Source of the DNA: Ornithinimicrobium ciconiae
Lineage (GTDB): Bacteria > Actinomycetota > Actinomycetes > Actinomycetales > Dermatophilaceae
Direction: 5' to 3'
Length of the DNA stretch: 64,000 nucleotides
NCBI RefSeq assembly: GCF_007197575.1
Contig: NZ_CP041616.1
Coordinates: forward strand, 3,286,001 to 3,350,000
The first letter of the stretch is position 1, and each line of letters opens with the position of its first letter. A model generated the notes under the pieces. The model saw nothing but the letters and a program-made list of their open reading frames with translations. It made no database searches and had not been told where the DNA came from. The position numbers and the translations under genes were made by a program. Below, one piece after another: positions 35,185-46,187 of the stretch.

Positions 35185-36213
35185 ATGGCCGGAACCACAG
35201 CGGACACCACGGCCCTGGACCGTGCCCGGGACGTGATCGTCAAGTATGGCTTCATCGCCGTGACGATCGTGCTGTTCATCTATTTCGCCCTGACCGAGCC
35301 GGCGTTTGCCACGTCCTCCTCGATCTTCTCGATGCTCAAGTTCGTCTCCGTGACGGCGATCCTGGGTCTGGGCATCATGTTCACGATGGTCGTCGGCGGT
35401 CTGGACCTCTCGATCGGGTCGGTCGCCGGCCTGGCCGTGCAGATGGCCGCGCTGACGATGGTCTTCTACAACATGACCGGCATGACCGCGGTCGGGGTGG
35501 TGATGCTGGCCGGCGTGCTGGTCGGGCTGATCAACGCCTTCCTCATCGTGGTGTGCAAGATCCCGGACCTGCTGGCCACGCTGGGCATGATGTTCGTCAT
35601 CCAGGGCGCCAAGCTCATCCCGGTCTCCGGCCAGTCGGTCACCAGCGGCATGGTGCTGCGGGACGGGTCGGAGGCGCCGGGGCGGTTCACCGAGGGCTTC
35701 CTGCAGATCGACCGGGGCTTCGTCGGCCCCATCCCGCTGCCGGTGGTGATCATGCTGGTGCTGGTCATCGCCTCCTGGTTCTTCCTGAGCCGCACCAAGT
35801 GGGGCCGGGTCATGTATGCCATCGGCGCCAATCCCGAGGCCGCCCGCCTCGCAGGTGTGCGCGTCGGCTTCTATCGCGGCCTGGCCTACGTCATCTCCGG
35901 GCTGCTGGCCTCGGTCGGCGGCATGATCCTGGTCTCGCGCATCGGGCAGGGTGACGTCAACGCCGGTGCCTCCAGCCTGCTCGAGGCGGTCGCGGTGGCC
36001 CTGGTCGGTCGCTCCGTGCTCGGCGCCGGCAAGCCCAACGCCTGGGGCACCCTGCTCGGTGCCGTGCTGATCGCAATCGTGCTGACCGGCCTGACGATGA
36101 AGGGCTTCCAGTACTACCACCAGGACACCGCCAAGGGAGCGGTCCTGATCCTCGCGCTGATCTTCTCCTACACCCTGTCCCGCAAACAGATCCGCTACAC
36201 CTCGGCCACCTAG
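35185..36213 (+). CDS. Sugar ABC transporter permease
   Basis: This 342-residue inner-membrane protein of the BPD_transp_2 (RbsC-like) family has about ten hydrophobic helices and the cytoplasmic loop GANPEAARLAGVRVGFYRGLAYV that docks on the ATPase. GGLDLSIGSVAGLAV in helix 3 is a further family mark. Single gene, so the channel is a homodimer. Confidence 0.9.
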   Translation: MAGTTADTTALDRARDVIVKYGFIAVTIVLFIYFALTEPAFATSSSIFSMLKFVSVTAILGLGIMFTMVVGGLDLSIGSVAGLAVQMAALTMVFYNMTGMTAVGVVMLAGVLVGLINAFLIVVCKIPDLLATLGMMFVIQGAKLIPVSGQSVTSGMVLRDGSEAPGRFTEGFLQIDRGFVGPIPLPVVIMLVLVIASWFFLSRTKWGRVMYAIGANPEAARLAGVRVGFYRGLAYVISGLLASVGGMILVSRIGQGDVNAGASSLLEAVAVALVGRSVLGAGKPNAWGTLLGAVLIAIVLTGLTMKGFQYYHQDTAKGAVLILALIFSYTLSRKQIRYTSAT

Positions 36214-36244
36214 GCCCGCACCCACGAAGGACGCGTTCATCCCC

Positions 36245-37489
36245 ATGGCTCACGACTACGAGTTCCTCACGGTCGACACGGTTGCCGACCACATCCGCAG
36301 CGTCCCCTCGCTGGCCGAGCAGATCGACGCCGACAACCTGGTGTCCGTGGACGAGATCGGTGACGGCAACCTCAACCTGGTCTTCGTCGCCAAGGACGCC
36401 CAAGGCCGCGGGCTGTGCCTGAAGCAGTCGCTGCCCTATGTGCGGATGACCGGCCCGGACTGGCCGATGACGCCCGAACGCTCCCGCCTGGAGGCCGACT
36501 CGCTGCGCCACCACGGGCCGCTCGCGCCGGGCCTGGTGACCGAGGTCCTGCACTTTGACCACGACCGGTTCATCATCGCCCTGGAGGACCTGAGCGACCA
36601 CACGGTCTGGCGGACCGCGCTCAACGAGGGCCAGATCCACGACGGCGCGGCGGCAGCCGCCGGGCGCTATGTCGCCGGCGTCGCCGCCGGGACCTCTGCC
36701 CTCGGGCTGGAGCGGGAGGAACTGGCCGCCCGCCTCGCCGACTCGGTCAATCCGCAGCTGTGCCAGATCACCGAGGACCTGGTCTTCACCGAGCCGTCCG
36801 TCGACGCGGGCCGCAACAGCGTGCTCCCGGCCAACGAGGTGGACGCGGCCGAGCTGGCAGCGGATGAGGAGTTCGTGGCCGCGATGGGCCGCGCTAAGTG
36901 GCTGTTCATGACCAAGGCCGAGGCCCTCATCCACGGCGACCTGCACACCGGCTCGATCATGGTGCGCAAGCCCGAGGACAGCACCGAGTGCGACAGCATC
37001 AAGGTCTTCGACTCCGAGTTCGCCTTCTATGGCCCCGTCGCGTTCGACCTTGGCGCGCTGTGGGCGAACTACACCATTGCTGCCGCCCGTGCCTATGCGC
37101 TGGGCGAGGACGAGCGCGCGCAGTGGGCGCTGGGCCTGATCACGCAGACCTGGGACGCCTTTGAGACCGAGTTCCGTCGCCGCTGGCCAGACCGCCTCGA
37201 CAAGCGGGTCTGGGGGGAGCCGTTCCTGGAGGAGTTGCTCGCCACCTGGCAGCAGGAGGCCTGGCTGTTTGCTGCGGCCAAGATGTCGCGGCGCATCGTG
37301 GGGGCTGCGAAGACGACCGACATCGAGACGCTGCCAGAGGAGCTGCGTGAGGGTGCCGCCCGTGGTGTGCTGCAGGTCGCCCGGCAGGCGGTGCGGGACT
37401 ATGCGAGCGACAGCGCTCCCGCAGCGTTCGCGGCGTTGGCAGGCACGATGCTGGTCGGCGCCAGGACGGTGGCCGAAGCCCGCGGGTGA
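36245..37489 (+). CDS. mtnK: MtnK-like 5-methylthioribose kinase
   Basis: The 414-residue protein has the full length and motifs of methylthioribose kinase, an aminoglycoside-phosphotransferase-like fold. VDEIGDGNLNLVFVA near 35-49 is the glycine loop, LIHGDLHTGSIMV holds H230 and the catalytic D232, and VFDSEFAFYGPVAFDLG holds D256 of the metal site. MtnK phosphorylates O1 of 5-methylthioribose, and in some bacteria 5-deoxyribose. It closes the importer operon, 31 bases after the permease, which supports uptake followed by phosphorylation. A related C1 pentose substrate cannot be excluded. Confidence 0.9.
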   Translation: MAHDYEFLTVDTVADHIRSVPSLAEQIDADNLVSVDEIGDGNLNLVFVAKDAQGRGLCLKQSLPYVRMTGPDWPMTPERSRLEADSLRHHGPLAPGLVTEVLHFDHDRFIIALEDLSDHTVWRTALNEGQIHDGAAAAAGRYVAGVAAGTSALGLEREELAARLADSVNPQLCQITEDLVFTEPSVDAGRNSVLPANEVDAAELAADEEFVAAMGRAKWLFMTKAEALIHGDLHTGSIMVRKPEDSTECDSIKVFDSEFAFYGPVAFDLGALWANYTIAAARAYALGEDERAQWALGLITQTWDAFETEFRRRWPDRLDKRVWGEPFLEELLATWQQEAWLFAAAKMSRRIVGAAKTTDIETLPEELREGAARGVLQVARQAVRDYASDSAPAAFAALAGTMLVGARTVAEARG

Positions 37490-37577
37490 GCACCACGGCG
37501 GGTGACGTTTCCGGCCCGACCTCGGTGGCGCCGACGTAGGCTCGGTCGCACTGCAACACCTGACGACGGGAGGGGCC

Positions 37578-38755
37578 ATGGCATCGCACGACGTCGTCAT
37601 CGTGGGGGTGGCAACGCCGGCATCTCACTCGCCGCGCGGCTGCGCCGCATCGGGTGCCGGGACGTGGCCGTCATCGCCCCCGACCCGGTGCACCGCTACC
37701 GCCCGCTGCTCAACTACGTCGGTGGCGGGCAGGCGTCGATGTCGCGCCTCACCCGATCGATGGCGGCGGTGATCCCGAGCGGCTGCACCTGGCTGCCGCA
37801 CCGCGCGGTCGCGGTCCACGCCGACGAGCGGGAGGTCGAGCTCGACACCGGTGAGCGGGTCGGCTACGGCGACCTCGTCGTGGCCCCCGGCCTCGAGCCG
37901 GACCTCGCGGCCACCCCCGGCCTGGCCGAGGCGATGGAGGCGGGATGGTCAGCCACCGCGCACCTCAGCTCCCGCGCCGAGGACACCTGGACGGCGATCA
38001 AACGTATGACGCGTGGCCGGGTGGTCTTCACCATCCCGCCGGAGCCGGCACCGTGCTGCGGCACCGCGCTCAAGCCGCTCTTCCTGACGTGCGACCACTG
38101 GCGCCGCGAAGGGGTCCTGGAGGAGATCGACGTCCGGCTCGTCACGCCATACTCCTCCCTGCTGGGCCTGGGCTTCGCCGACCGGCAGGTCGAGCCCCAC
38201 CTGCAGCGGTTCGGGATCACCGTCCACCACGACGCGACCGTGGGTGCGCTGGACCACCAGGCCCGGACCGTCACGCTGAGCACGCCGGACGGCGAGCAGG
38301 TGCTGGACGGGGTGGACCAGGCCTTCGTCGTGCCGCACTACCGCCCCCCGGACTGGCTCGCCCCGCTGGCCAGCGACGACACCGGCGGCCTAGTCGACAT
38401 CGACCCAGGCACGCTGGCCCACCACAGCCTCCCCCGCGTGTGGAGCCTGGGCGACGTGGCGCACGTCCGGACGCGCCCGTCGGGTGGGGCGCTGCGCAGC
38501 CAGGTCGAGGTGCTCGCCGACAACATCCGGCGCGGACGGACCGGTGAAAGTCTGCGGCACTACGACGGCTACACGATCATCCCCATCACCGTGGATCGGC
38601 GACGTCTGCTGCTCGCCGAGTTCGACCGGACGGGCACTCCCCAGCCGACGACCAGTCTGATCGACCTCACCGTCCCGCGCCGGCTGCTGTGGGCCTTCGA
38701 CCGCTATGTCGAACCCGTCGTCTACTTCCGGGCCCTGCTCAAGGGGCGCGTCTGA
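37578..38755 (+). pseudogene. SQR-like FAD-dependent oxidoreductase, frameshifted near the start
   Basis: ATG 37578 opens MASHDVVIVG, the start of a dinucleotide-binding fold, but the frame then breaks. One more G in the run at 37604-37608 would restore VIVGGGNAGISLAARLRRIG, and the rest continues well in the other frame to 38755. That part shows HRYRPLLNYVGGGQA, the cysteine segment APCCGTALKPLFL and SLGDVAHVRT (FAD binding). The protein resembles sulfide:quinone oxidoreductases, which pass electrons from sulfide to the quinone pool. A base missing from a homopolymer is as likely a sequencing error as a mutation. Confidence 0.82.
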
Positions 38756-38782
38756 CCCGCGCTGACGCCGCGGTAGACGGGA

Positions 38783-38813
38783 CGCGCCCGCCCCACAGAG
38801 TGGGACGGGCGCG
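38783..38813. terminator. Bidirectional terminator between convergent genes
   Basis: CGCGCCCGCCCCAC, a 3-base loop, then GTGGGACGGGCGCG: a 14-bp stem with one mismatch. It sits 27 bases past the SQR-like gene and 27 bases past the SRPBCC gene on the other strand. Confidence 0.85.
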
Positions 38814-38840
38814 GCATACCGGAAGCCGGTTGGCGGCTGC

Positions 38841-39299
38841 TCAGTCGCGCGGGACGTCACCGCGCCAGGCACCGGTCTCGGTGCCGCGGGACTCGATGAA
38901 CTCCTTGAAGCGCTTGGCGTCGCCCTTGACCCGCCGGTCGTCCACCCCCACGGCCGCCCCCGCCTTCTCCACCAACCCCTCCGGGTCCCAGTCCATCTGG
39001 ATGGTGACCCGCGTCGTGTTCTCATCCAGTTTGTGGAAGGTCACGACACCGGCCTGCTTGACGTCGCCGCCCACCGTGGTCCACGCGATCCGCTCCTCCG
39101 GGCTCTGCTCGCTGATCTCGGTGTCGAACTCGCGGGTCTGTCCGCCCACCTCCACCGTCCAGTGGTTGCGCGTGTCGCTGATCTGCGTCACGGACTCCAC
39201 GCCCTCCATGAACTGCGGGAAGGTCTCGAACTGGGTCCACTGGTCGTAGGCCGTCCGGATCGGGACGTTGACGTCGACGGACTCGGTGACCTGGCTCAT
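38841..39299 (-). CDS. SRPBCC/polyketide cyclase-type protein
   Basis: The 152-residue protein has the START-like helix-grip fold common in actinobacteria: VTESVDVNVPIRTAYDQWTQFETFPQFM at the N-terminus and ERIAWTTVGGDVKQAGVVTF in the middle. Such proteins hold lipids or other hydrophobic ligands and often have stress roles; no catalytic claim is made. The start ATG 39299 has GGAGG 6 bases upstream. Confidence 0.85.
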   Translation of the reverse strand: MSQVTESVDVNVPIRTAYDQWTQFETFPQFMEGVESVTQISDTRNHWTVEVGGQTREFDTEISEQSPEERIAWTTVGGDVKQAGVVTFHKLDENTTRVTIQMDWDPEGLVEKAGAAVGVDDRRVKGDAKRFKEFIESRGTETGAWRGDVPRD

Positions 39300-39622
39300 G
39301 GCAAACCTCCATGTGTCGGGGAAGTGGTCCCTTCCAGGGAACCCCGGTGGGCCGGACGGTGCCACCCGGCAGGACACCTCGCTCTGGTGCTGCTCCCCGG
39401 CATGCGATCGTCGGCGGACGCGGTTGCCCTATCCGACAGTTCGCTCCAGTACGCCTAACATCATGAAGAGTTGACGTTCTGCGCACCAGCGACCAGCAGC
39501 GCCAGAACAACGACGGCCAGCTGCAGGGGGCTTGGCCGCCCTCGGTCGGGTGACAATCGCTGTGCGCGATCCTCAGTCGTTACTAATCGATTATCGATCA
39601 CAATCAGCCGTGCCGTAGTGCA
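39300..39622. other. Gene-free region between the SRPBCC gene and the restriction island
   Basis: I see no gene. The part near 39575-39605 is richer in A and T and holds the palindrome TAATCGATTA at 39584-39593. It may carry the SRPBCC promoter and the end of the island, but no clear integration site is visible. Confidence 0.4.
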
Positions 39623-40144
39623 TCAACTCTCAGCGACGAGCCCCAGCAGCAACTTCTTCTTCTCTCGGTTGGCCACCTTTGGGTCGACAGCCTGGATGAA
39701 CTCAACAGCGACGAAACCGTCCCCTTGGCGCCGGTTCTGTGGTGGTTCAAGCCCCTCGATCAACAGCGCCTCCATCGTCGCGATCAGCGTCTCGACGCCG
39801 ATCCCCGAGTTTGGCAGCGCTCCGAGTGCGCCGTCCGCGCCGACACTTCGCACACCGAACCAGGAGAAACGGTTCCACCGCGCACTCAGCCGGTCCTTGG
39901 TGTGATCGCGCAGTCGGTTGCCGAGACGGGGCTTCTGCGAACGGCCCACATAGACAACCCGATTCTGGTCATACAGGAGGTATACGCCCGCCTGCGCACC
40001 GAAGTCGACGTGATCGCTGCCGGCCTGCTGAACACCCAGCAGCTTGACGGCGGTCGGCGACCAGTCCACCTCGTCCCGTCGCCAGAACATGCCGAAGGCA
40101 TTGATCAGGCCCATCTCCTCATGAACCTGATCGACCTCCGACAC
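39623..40144 (-). CDS. GIY-YIG nuclease-family protein
   Basis: This 173-residue protein carries a GIY-YIG domain as AGVYLLYDQNRVVYVGRSQ, then LGNRLRDHTKDRLSARWNRFSWFGV and the closing glutamate/asparagine motif MEALLIEGLEPPQNRRQGDGF. GTG 40144 overlaps the end of hsdR by 26 bases, so it is the last gene of the restriction operon. It might assist cutting or repair after restriction, but it is not a normal type I subunit; its role is not known. Confidence 0.8.
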   Translation of the reverse strand: MSEVDQVHEEMGLINAFGMFWRRDEVDWSPTAVKLLGVQQAGSDHVDFGAQAGVYLLYDQNRVVYVGRSQKPRLGNRLRDHTKDRLSARWNRFSWFGVRSVGADGALGALPNSGIGVETLIATMEALLIEGLEPPQNRRQGDGFVAVEFIQAVDPKVANREKKKLLLGLVAES

Positions 40145-43100
40145 CTCTACGTCTCCGGGCGAAGGCGCTCCGACCAGTCACAGCCAGCCTCGGCGCCATC
40201 GCCTCCATCTGATCCATCACCTGCTTGACCGCCGCGGCCGACTGGTCCGGCGGATAACCGTGCTTGAGCAACAGCCGTTTGATCGTGGTCCGCATCTTCG
40301 CTCGCACATCCTCGCGCACGGTCCAGTCGGTCCTAATGTCGCGCCGCATCGCGGCCACCAGGTCGCGCGCAATCTCGGCGAGCTTCCCCTCCCCGAGCAC
40401 GTCCAGCGCAGACTCGTTGAGACTGACGGCGTCATAGAACGTGAGCTCGTCGACCTGCAGCGGCGGGTCGAAGCGCTTTCCCCGGTCGTGTTCGGCCACC
40501 GTCTCCTGCGCCAGGGCGATGAGCTCGGCGATGACCTCAGCGGAGGTGAGCTGCTGGTTGGTGTACTTGCGCATCAGCTCCTGGATCCGCTCGGAGAACG
40601 CCCGCTGCCGGATCGAGTTGGTGCCGGTGGCCTTGACGGACTCCCGCGCGACGAGGTCACGCAGGGCCTCAATGGCCAGGTGCGGGTTCTCCGCCTGCTG
40701 GGCCTGGGTGACGAACTCCGGACCCAGGTCCATCAGACTCGGCCGCGGCATGCCGGCCGCCTCATAGATGTCGAGCACCTCCCCGATCTCGGTGCTCTGC
40801 GCGATGAGCGAGCCGAGCAGCCGCTCGACATCTGCCGGGATGGGTTCGCCGCTGGCCTGCCGCTCCTCGGCGTCCAGCTTGGCCATCCAGACGCGCACCT
40901 CCTCATAGAAGCGCACCGTGGGACGGATCTCCTCCAACTGCCCCGAGGCCGAGCACAGCGCCCAGGCGCGTGCGAGGGCGGTGGAGGTCTGACGGTATGC
41001 CGTCGCGAGGCCCATGCCCGCCTCTTCGCCAGATCCTTCGGTCGCCTGGTTGCCCGGCGTGGCCGGGTTTCGCAGGTGGTTCACCATCGCCGTCACGACG
41101 TGGAACCACGCCCTGGCGTCGCCACGACTCGCGCGATCGGAGTAGGCCTGACGCCAGGCAAAGCCAGCGGTGAGCGCATCGAGTTGGTCCACCAGCTCGT
41201 GCGTCAGCGTCACGGCGCCGCTGAAGTCACGGCCCAGGGGCTTGGTCTCCTGGTCCGTGGGGGTGTACTCCGCGAGTGCCGCCTGCAGGTTCTCAGCCAG
41301 CGGCGCATAGGCCACCAGCAGACCGTCCTGCTTGCCCCGGAAGGTGCGGTTGACCCTGGCCAGGGTCTGCATCAGGAGGGCACCCTTGAGCGGCCGGTCG
41401 AGATAGAGCGTGTGCAGCGGTGGCGAGTCATAGCCGGTGAGCATCATGTCCTTGACGATCACCAGCTCCAGCTCGTCGTCCTCGTCCTTGAGGCGCGCCT
41501 TGATCGCCTTGTTCTCCGACTCCCGCCGCACGTGATCAGACACAGGCGGCTGGTCGGTCCGGTCACCGGTGTACACGACCTTGATGCGGCCCTTCTCCAG
41601 TTCGTCGGAGTGCCAGTCAGGCCGCAACGCGACGATCGCGTCATACAACCGCGCACAGATCTCGCGCGTGCCGCCCACAATCAGGCCCTTGCCCGGCCCC
41701 TGGATGAACTCGTCCATCACGGCCCGGCGCTGCTCCCAGTGCCCCACCAGGTCCTCGGCCAGCTTCTCGATGCGCGCTGGCGCACCATAGACGGCGTTGA
41801 CCACCGCGACGCTGCGCTCGACCTTGTCGCGCTCCACGTCATCCAGGCCCACGGTGACCTCGTCGGCCGCAGCGTCCAACTGGTCCTCGGTAACCCCGTC
41901 GACCAGGCCGACCTTGATGAGACGCGGCTCGAAGTGGACCGGCACGGTGGCACCGTCGTTCACGGCCCGGGTCAGGTCATAGACATCGATGTAGTCGCCG
42001 AACACCTGCTGCGTGTTGCGGTCCGTGAAGGAGATCGGGGTGCCGGTGAAGGCGATCAGCGTCGCGTTGGGCAGGGCGTCCTTGAGGTGGCGCGCATAGC
42101 CGTCGAGGTCGTCGTAGTGGCTGCGGTGCGCCTCATCGACCACCACGATGATGTTGCGTCGGTCGGACAGCAGGGGGTGGTTCTCGCCCGCCTCCCGCTC
42201 ACTCCTGGAGAGGCCAAACTTCTGCAACGTGGTGAAGATGATCCCGCCGCTCAGCCGGTCACTGAGGATCGTGCGCAGCTGGGCACGCTTGGTCACCTGC
42301 ACCGGGTCCTCCGGCAGCAGCAGACTCCTCTTGAACCCGCCGTAGAGCTGGCCGTCCAACTCGGTGCGGTCGGTAACCAGGATGACCGTCGGGTTCTCCA
42401 GGGCAGGATGCCGTTGGACGTAGTGGGTGTAGAGCTCCATCTCCATAGACTTGCCAGAACCCTGGGTGTGCCAGACGACTCCCGCCTTGCCGTGCGATCC
42501 GACGGCCTTGATGGTCTCCCCCACCGCACGGTTGACCGCGAAGTACTGATGCGGCTTGGCGATCCGCTTCAGCAGTCCGTCGTCGCCGGTGCTGTCGTAT
42601 GCCGTGAAGTTGCGCAGGAGTTGCAGGAACCGGTCCTGGTGGAAGACACCGGCGATGAGTTGCTCAAGTCCCGTGCCGGGACCCGCATGCTCGGATGCGT
42701 CGGCGTAGCCGATGGGCTGACCGTCCTCGTCGACGTTCCACGGTGAGAAGTGGTTGAGCGGCGTGAAGGGCGTGCCGTATTTCGCGAGCACTCCGTCGCT
42801 GGCGACGGTCATGACGGCGAAGCGGAATATCATCGGGAGTTCGCGGACGTAGGTGCGCAGCTGGGCGTGCGCCGCGGCGACGTCTGCCTTCTGCGCACCG
42901 GCCTTCTTGAGCTCGAGGATCGAGACCGGGAGGCCGTTGCAATAGAGGACGATGTCAAGCCGGCGCTCGACCTCCAGGTCACGCACGGTGACCTGGTTGA
43001 CCGCCAGCCAGTCGTTGTCAGATGGTTCCGTTGAGACAAGTCGGATCGTCGGGTTGTGCTCGACGCCCTCGTGATCGATCCAGCTGATCCCGCGGTATCC

Positions 43101-43391
43101 CTCGGTCAGGTAGACGTGAGTCCGCCGGTTCTCGGTGATCGCGTCGTTGGAGCTTGGACGGAGGATCTCATCGGCCGCCTGTTTGAGGTATTGCACCGGC
43201 ACGGTCGTGTTGAGCCGCTGCAGCGCGTCCAGGAAGCGGGTCGGCAAGACGATGTCCGACCAGGTCTCGCGCTCACCCGAGCCAGGGGCAATCGCCTTGC
43301 CGTGCCTGGGCTCCCAGCCCTGCTCGGCCAGGTCGTCAAGCGCAGCCTGCTCCCACTCAGCCTCACTGAGGCCCGCGAAGTCGATGGACAT
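40119..43391 (-). CDS. hsdR: Type I restriction endonuclease subunit R
   Basis: The 1090-residue protein has a nuclease domain at the N-terminus (RRLDIVLYCNGLPVSILELKKAG, a D-x-ExK site at about 147-165) and a helicase motor with Walker A in VVWHTQGSGKSMEME near 307 and DEAH in VVVDEAHRSHYDD near 415. Further helicase motifs AFTGTP and VNRTFRGKQDG follow, then a long C-terminal helical region that docks to the methylase. HsdR pulls unmodified DNA and cuts at a distance. It starts 1 base after hsdS ends, in one operon with hsdM and hsdS. Confidence 0.93.
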   Translation of the reverse strand: MSIDFAGLSEAEWEQAALDDLAEQGWEPRHGKAIAPGSGERETWSDIVLPTRFLDALQRLNTTVPVQYLKQAADEILRPSSNDAITENRRTHVYLTEGYRGISWIDHEGVEHNPTIRLVSTEPSDNDWLAVNQVTVRDLEVERRLDIVLYCNGLPVSILELKKAGAQKADVAAAHAQLRTYVRELPMIFRFAVMTVASDGVLAKYGTPFTPLNHFSPWNVDEDGQPIGYADASEHAGPGTGLEQLIAGVFHQDRFLQLLRNFTAYDSTGDDGLLKRIAKPHQYFAVNRAVGETIKAVGSHGKAGVVWHTQGSGKSMEMELYTHYVQRHPALENPTVILVTDRTELDGQLYGGFKRSLLLPEDPVQVTKRAQLRTILSDRLSGGIIFTTLQKFGLSRSEREAGENHPLLSDRRNIIVVVDEAHRSHYDDLDGYARHLKDALPNATLIAFTGTPISFTDRNTQQVFGDYIDVYDLTRAVNDGATVPVHFEPRLIKVGLVDGVTEDQLDAAADEVTVGLDDVERDKVERSVAVVNAVYGAPARIEKLAEDLVGHWEQRRAVMDEFIQGPGKGLIVGGTREICARLYDAIVALRPDWHSDELEKGRIKVVYTGDRTDQPPVSDHVRRESENKAIKARLKDEDDELELVIVKDMMLTGYDSPPLHTLYLDRPLKGALLMQTLARVNRTFRGKQDGLLVAYAPLAENLQAALAEYTPTDQETKPLGRDFSGAVTLTHELVDQLDALTAGFAWRQAYSDRASRGDARAWFHVVTAMVNHLRNPATPGNQATEGSGEEAGMGLATAYRQTSTALARAWALCSASGQLEEIRPTVRFYEEVRVWMAKLDAEERQASGEPIPADVERLLGSLIAQSTEIGEVLDIYEAAGMPRPSLMDLGPEFVTQAQQAENPHLAIEALRDLVARESVKATGTNSIRQRAFSERIQELMRKYTNQQLTSAEVIAELIALAQETVAEHDRGKRFDPPLQVDELTFYDAVSLNESALDVLGEGKLAEIARDLVAAMRRDIRTDWTVREDVRAKMRTTIKRLLLKHGYPPDQSAAAVKQVMDQMEAMAPRLAVTGRSAFARRRRGVGGRSGS

Positions 43392-43392
43392 C

Positions 43393-44567
43393 TCAGACCA
43401 CTTCCTCGACGACGCTCTCGGCGTCCTTGACGCGGATCTTCCCCGACATCAACCCTGGCAGCAGCGCGTCGCGAGTCGCGGCCAGACTCTTGCTCTCGTG
43501 CCTTGCGTTGAACACGCGGAGCCCGAGCATCCGGAGACTCGCCCGTGCGGAGCTAGGCAACTCTCTCACGTCCTTCACTGACAAGGTCATTACCTCGGCC
43601 GGACGCACGCGCTGATGGCTTCCTGAGGTGCCTGCAACCTTCCCCTGGAGTGTCATCCACACCTCGGGCTGGGCGACCGCTGCCCATAGCTCTGACACGT
43701 CGAGGCCTTGCGGAGCTAGCACCACGAACTCTGTCGACGCCAGCGCCATTTCGGGGGGGACGACCGGAACGTTCCAGGCACGCGGGATGCGGGGATTGAG
43801 CTTCGACACCAACACGGTCGGCTCGGAGAGGTGGAACTTGTTGCTCTTGATGGAGCCGCCCGCAGTCACCTCCGGCGACGCGGACTCGTCGAACGCCGGC
43901 AGACTGAAGTGTGCGACTCTGTCAGAAAACTCGTGGGGCTGGAGTTGGGCGGTCGTCTGCACTCCCAGTTGCGCCAGTGGCGCGCGATCTGGCGCTGAAC
44001 CCGCCAGCGCCTTCATGAGCGCCTCTGCAGCGGTCACCAACGCCGCGTTGGCGGCGATCTTGTCGTCGAGCGCCCCCAACACCTCCGCAATCGCCCGCTG
44101 CGCGGCGATCGGTGTCGTCGGCAGGACTAGAGAACGGATGTCTGCAAGGTTGATGTAGGCAGCCATGTCCGTGTTGTTCGCACGATGTGAGGCCTGCTCG
44201 ATAAAGCTCGGTGAACGGAACCAGTAACTCAGCCATCGCCGGTCGAGCACCTCGTGCCGATTCACCCGGAAGTAGCAGAGTTGCGGGCTGTAGACGAGGC
44301 GTTGTTCAAGTTCGGGCATGATCGCAACCCGACCGACCGTTCCCTTGGTGGTGACCAGCACATCACCCTCCTGGGACAACTTCTGGCCGACCTGGCCGAC
44401 CCACTGCTCCGCAACGAAGTCCTGGCCGTCCAGCGAGATTGTACCCTCCGTCACGTCCGCCACGCGGAGGATCCGGAAACCTGGCTGCCCATGCTCGGAG
44501 CGCTTGGTTCTGTACCCGTCGCCGAAATTTAGTACTCCGGCCTCGGCGAGCTTTCCGATGGTCGTCG

Positions 44568-44571
<4 letters not shown>
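43393..44571 (-). CDS. hsdS: Type I restriction-modification specificity subunit
   Basis: The 392-residue protein has two target-recognition domains (about 1-170 and 195-370), each followed by a conserved helix. The first is IAEVLGALDDKIAANAALVTAAEAL near 160-195. The N-terminal domain reads FRILRVADVTEGTISLDGQDFV. HsdS reads the two halves of the split site and binds two HsdM. ATG 44571 overlaps the hsdM stop as ATGA. The target sequence cannot be told from this sequence. Confidence 0.9.

Positions 44572-46186
<1,615 letters not shown>

Positions 46187-46187
<1 letters not shown>

Noticed and set aside
31279..36246. A 1655-codon open frame on the minus strand across the ABC transporter operon
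   Set aside because: It is antisense to five well-supported genes, has runs of Gln, His, Gly and Asp typical of high-GC shadow frames, and shows no family motif.
39584..39593. TAATCGATTA as an attachment site
   Set aside because: A ten-base palindrome with no second copy seen at the other edge of the restriction island is not enough.
40260..42746. An 828-codon plus-strand frame opposite hsdR
   Set aside because: It is the shadow of a clear HsdR gene and looks like low-complexity back-translation; no domain is visible.
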